Assembly (NCBI RefSeq): GCF_032595075.1
Contig: NZ_CP118735.1
Coordinates: forward strand, 1,082,001-1,146,000
DNA from: Streptococcus sp. 29887
GTDB taxonomy: Bacteria > Bacillota > Bacilli > Lactobacillales > Streptococcaceae
Reading direction: 5' to 3'
Length of the DNA stretch: 64,000 nt
Under the pieces are notes generated by a model. The model had not been told where the DNA came from. It made no database searches and worked only from the letters and a program-made list of their open reading frames with translations. The stretch's first letter is position 1, and every line of letters begins with the position of its first letter. This document shows, piece after piece, positions 63,108 to 64,000 of the stretch. The translations under genes and the position numbers were made by a program.

Positions 63108-63136
63108 AAATCTTCAGTTTTTGAAGATTTTTTTCG
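63108..63136 (+). terminator. Terminator after nth
   Basis: AAATCTTCA pairs with TGAAGATTT, followed by a run of T. Confidence 0.9.
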
Positions 63137-63254
63137 TATTCTTGTCAAAAATTTCCAGTAAAATCAGAACGTTTTTAGAAATATTCAATAGAATGTCTTC
63201 TAAAACGGAATTTGACGAATATTCAATCCTGTTTCACTTCCATAAAGCGATAAT

Positions 63255-63385
63255 AAACGAACGTTTACACATGATGCACAAAGTATATTGACAAAAAACA
63301 AACAATGTTCTAAAATAATAATTGTAAACAAAGGAAAAACGAACAAACTAGTATTTCCTAATATAAAAATCATTTAAAAACGAAC
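63255..63385 (+). promoter_or_regulatory. guaC promoter region with three AAACGAAC repeats
   Basis: TTGACA (63288-63293), 17-nt spacer, TAAAAT (63311-63316). AAACGAAC occurs at 63255, 63337 and 63378, in the same direction, spaced 82 and 41 nt. The core CGAAC is that of streptococcal PurR boxes, so purine control is plausible. The rest of the gap from 63137 holds nothing recognised. Confidence 0.55.
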
Positions 63386-63398
63386 AGAGGAGAAACTC

Positions 63399-64000
63399 AT
63401 GTTTAATGAAACACCAGTTTTTGACTACGAAGATATTCAGCTCATTCCAAACAAATGTATCATCAATAGCCGTTCGGAGGCAGATACATCGGTAACACTC
63501 GGAAAATACACTTTTAAACTGCCAGTGGTTCCTGCCAATATGCAGACGATCTTGGATGAAGATGTGGCAGAAATGTTGGCCAAAGATGGTTATTTTTACA
63601 TCATGCACCGTTTCGACGAAGAGGGGCGAATTCCCTTCGTGAAGCGCATGCATGACCAAGGCTTGATTGCTTCTATCTCGGTTGGTGTGAAAGACTATGA
63701 ATATGACTTTGTTTCTAGTTTAAAAGCTGACGCGCCTGAGTTTATTACCATTGATATTGCGCATGGTCATGCGGATAGCGTGATTAAAATGATCAAGCAT
63801 ATCAAGAAAGAATTGCCTGATACCTTTGTCATTGCAGGTAATGTTGGCACTCCTGAAGCTGTTCGAGAATTGGAAAATGCCGGTGCGGATGCAACAAAAG
63901 TTGGCATTGGTCCAGGTAAGGTCTGCATCACCAAGGTCAAAACTGGTTTTGGTACAGGGGGGTGGCAGCTGGCTGCCCTTCGTTGGTGTTCAAAAGCTGC
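63399..64000 (+). CDS. guaC: GMP reductase (3' end beyond window)
   Basis: First 200 residues only. ATG at 63399 behind [48 protein letters not shown] and the active-site Cys in [11 protein letters not shown] are those of GMP reductase of the IMPDH/GMPR family. It converts GMP to IMP with NADPH. The reading frame is open to the window end. Confidence 0.93.
   Translation, partial: MFNETPVFDYEDIQLIPNKCIINSRSEADTSVTLGKYTFKLPVVPANMQTILDEDVAEMLAKDGYFYIMHRFDEEGRIPFVKRMHDQGLIASISVGVKDYEYDFVSSLKADAPEFITIDIAHGHADSVIKMIKHIKKELPDTFVIAGNVGTPEAVRELENAGADATKVGIGPGKVCITKVKTGFGTGGWQLAALRWCSKA

Noticed and set aside
1..64000. CRISPR arrays, tRNA or rRNA genes, insertion sequences
   Set aside because: No regular repeat-spacer pattern, no tRNA cloverleaf, no rRNA sequence and no transposase gene were noticed in reading; the TnpV-like frame is not a transposase.

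Overview
The window looks like the chromosome of Streptococcus suis or a very close relative. It is an AT-rich Firmicute sequence with canonical streptococcal housekeeping blocks (rpsP-khpA, hom-thrB, murB-potABCD, nth, guaC). A BOX-like repeat and LPxTG proteins with streptococcal signal peptides support this. Species was assigned from recalled similarity, not from a search.

Positions 1-43576 are the 3' (integrase) part of an integrative conjugative element (ICE) of the ICESa2603/Tn5252-like family. The right end is marked by a 15-bp core (43562-43576) that reads as the last codons of rplL (V-T-L-K-stop). The rplL gene and the left end lie outside the window. From left to right the ICE holds: a truncated conjugation lytic protein (CHAP); a frameshifted DUF4315 gene; a CD1107-type protein; a DUF3990/small-protein pair with its own promoter; two tandem C5 methyltransferases; a 2422-aa ArdC-methylase-SNF2 helicase with an out-of-frame TnpV-like gene embedded in it; an SSB; a defence-like block (PBECR4 nuclease behind a structured RNA and terminator, a type IIL R-M enzyme, a HEPN-like protein); a divergent SOS-type mutagenesis operon (LexA-like repressor, small ORF, UmuC, YolD, DUF5960); relaxase/MobC with a probable oriT; a 16-kb metabolic cargo; and a sigma-like factor, a DUF3173 excisionase and a tyrosine integrase.

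The metabolic cargo (25.5-41.1 kb) is a glycerophosphodiesterase-like enzyme, an ABC importer (lipoprotein, ATPase, fused double permease), an MgtC-like protein, a HAD hydrolase, a LacI-HTH/solute-binding-protein fusion regulator, a complete mannose-type PTS (IIA, IIB, IIC, IID), a CX5R phosphatase, a BglG/Mga-type regulator and an LPxTG protein with a DUF218 domain. All genes point the same way and probably form two or three transcription units for import and processing of an unidentified phosphorylated or sugar-containing compound.

From 43577 on is core chromosome: rpsP-khpA; a heterodimeric ABC exporter whose last residues come from a BOX-like repeat; a polysaccharide deacetylase; hom-thrB; murB-potABCD; a large cell-wall subtilase; NAD(P)HX dehydratase divergent from nth (which appears to have a leaderless transcript); and the start of guaC, cut by the window end.

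Most worth a second look are the embedded TnpV-like gene (8132-8566), the RNA-terminator-nuclease arrangement at 15.3-16.05 kb, the HEPN-like partner of the type IIL enzyme, the structured RNA ahead of the excisionase/integrase, and the hidden ribosome binding site of the ICE sigma-like factor.
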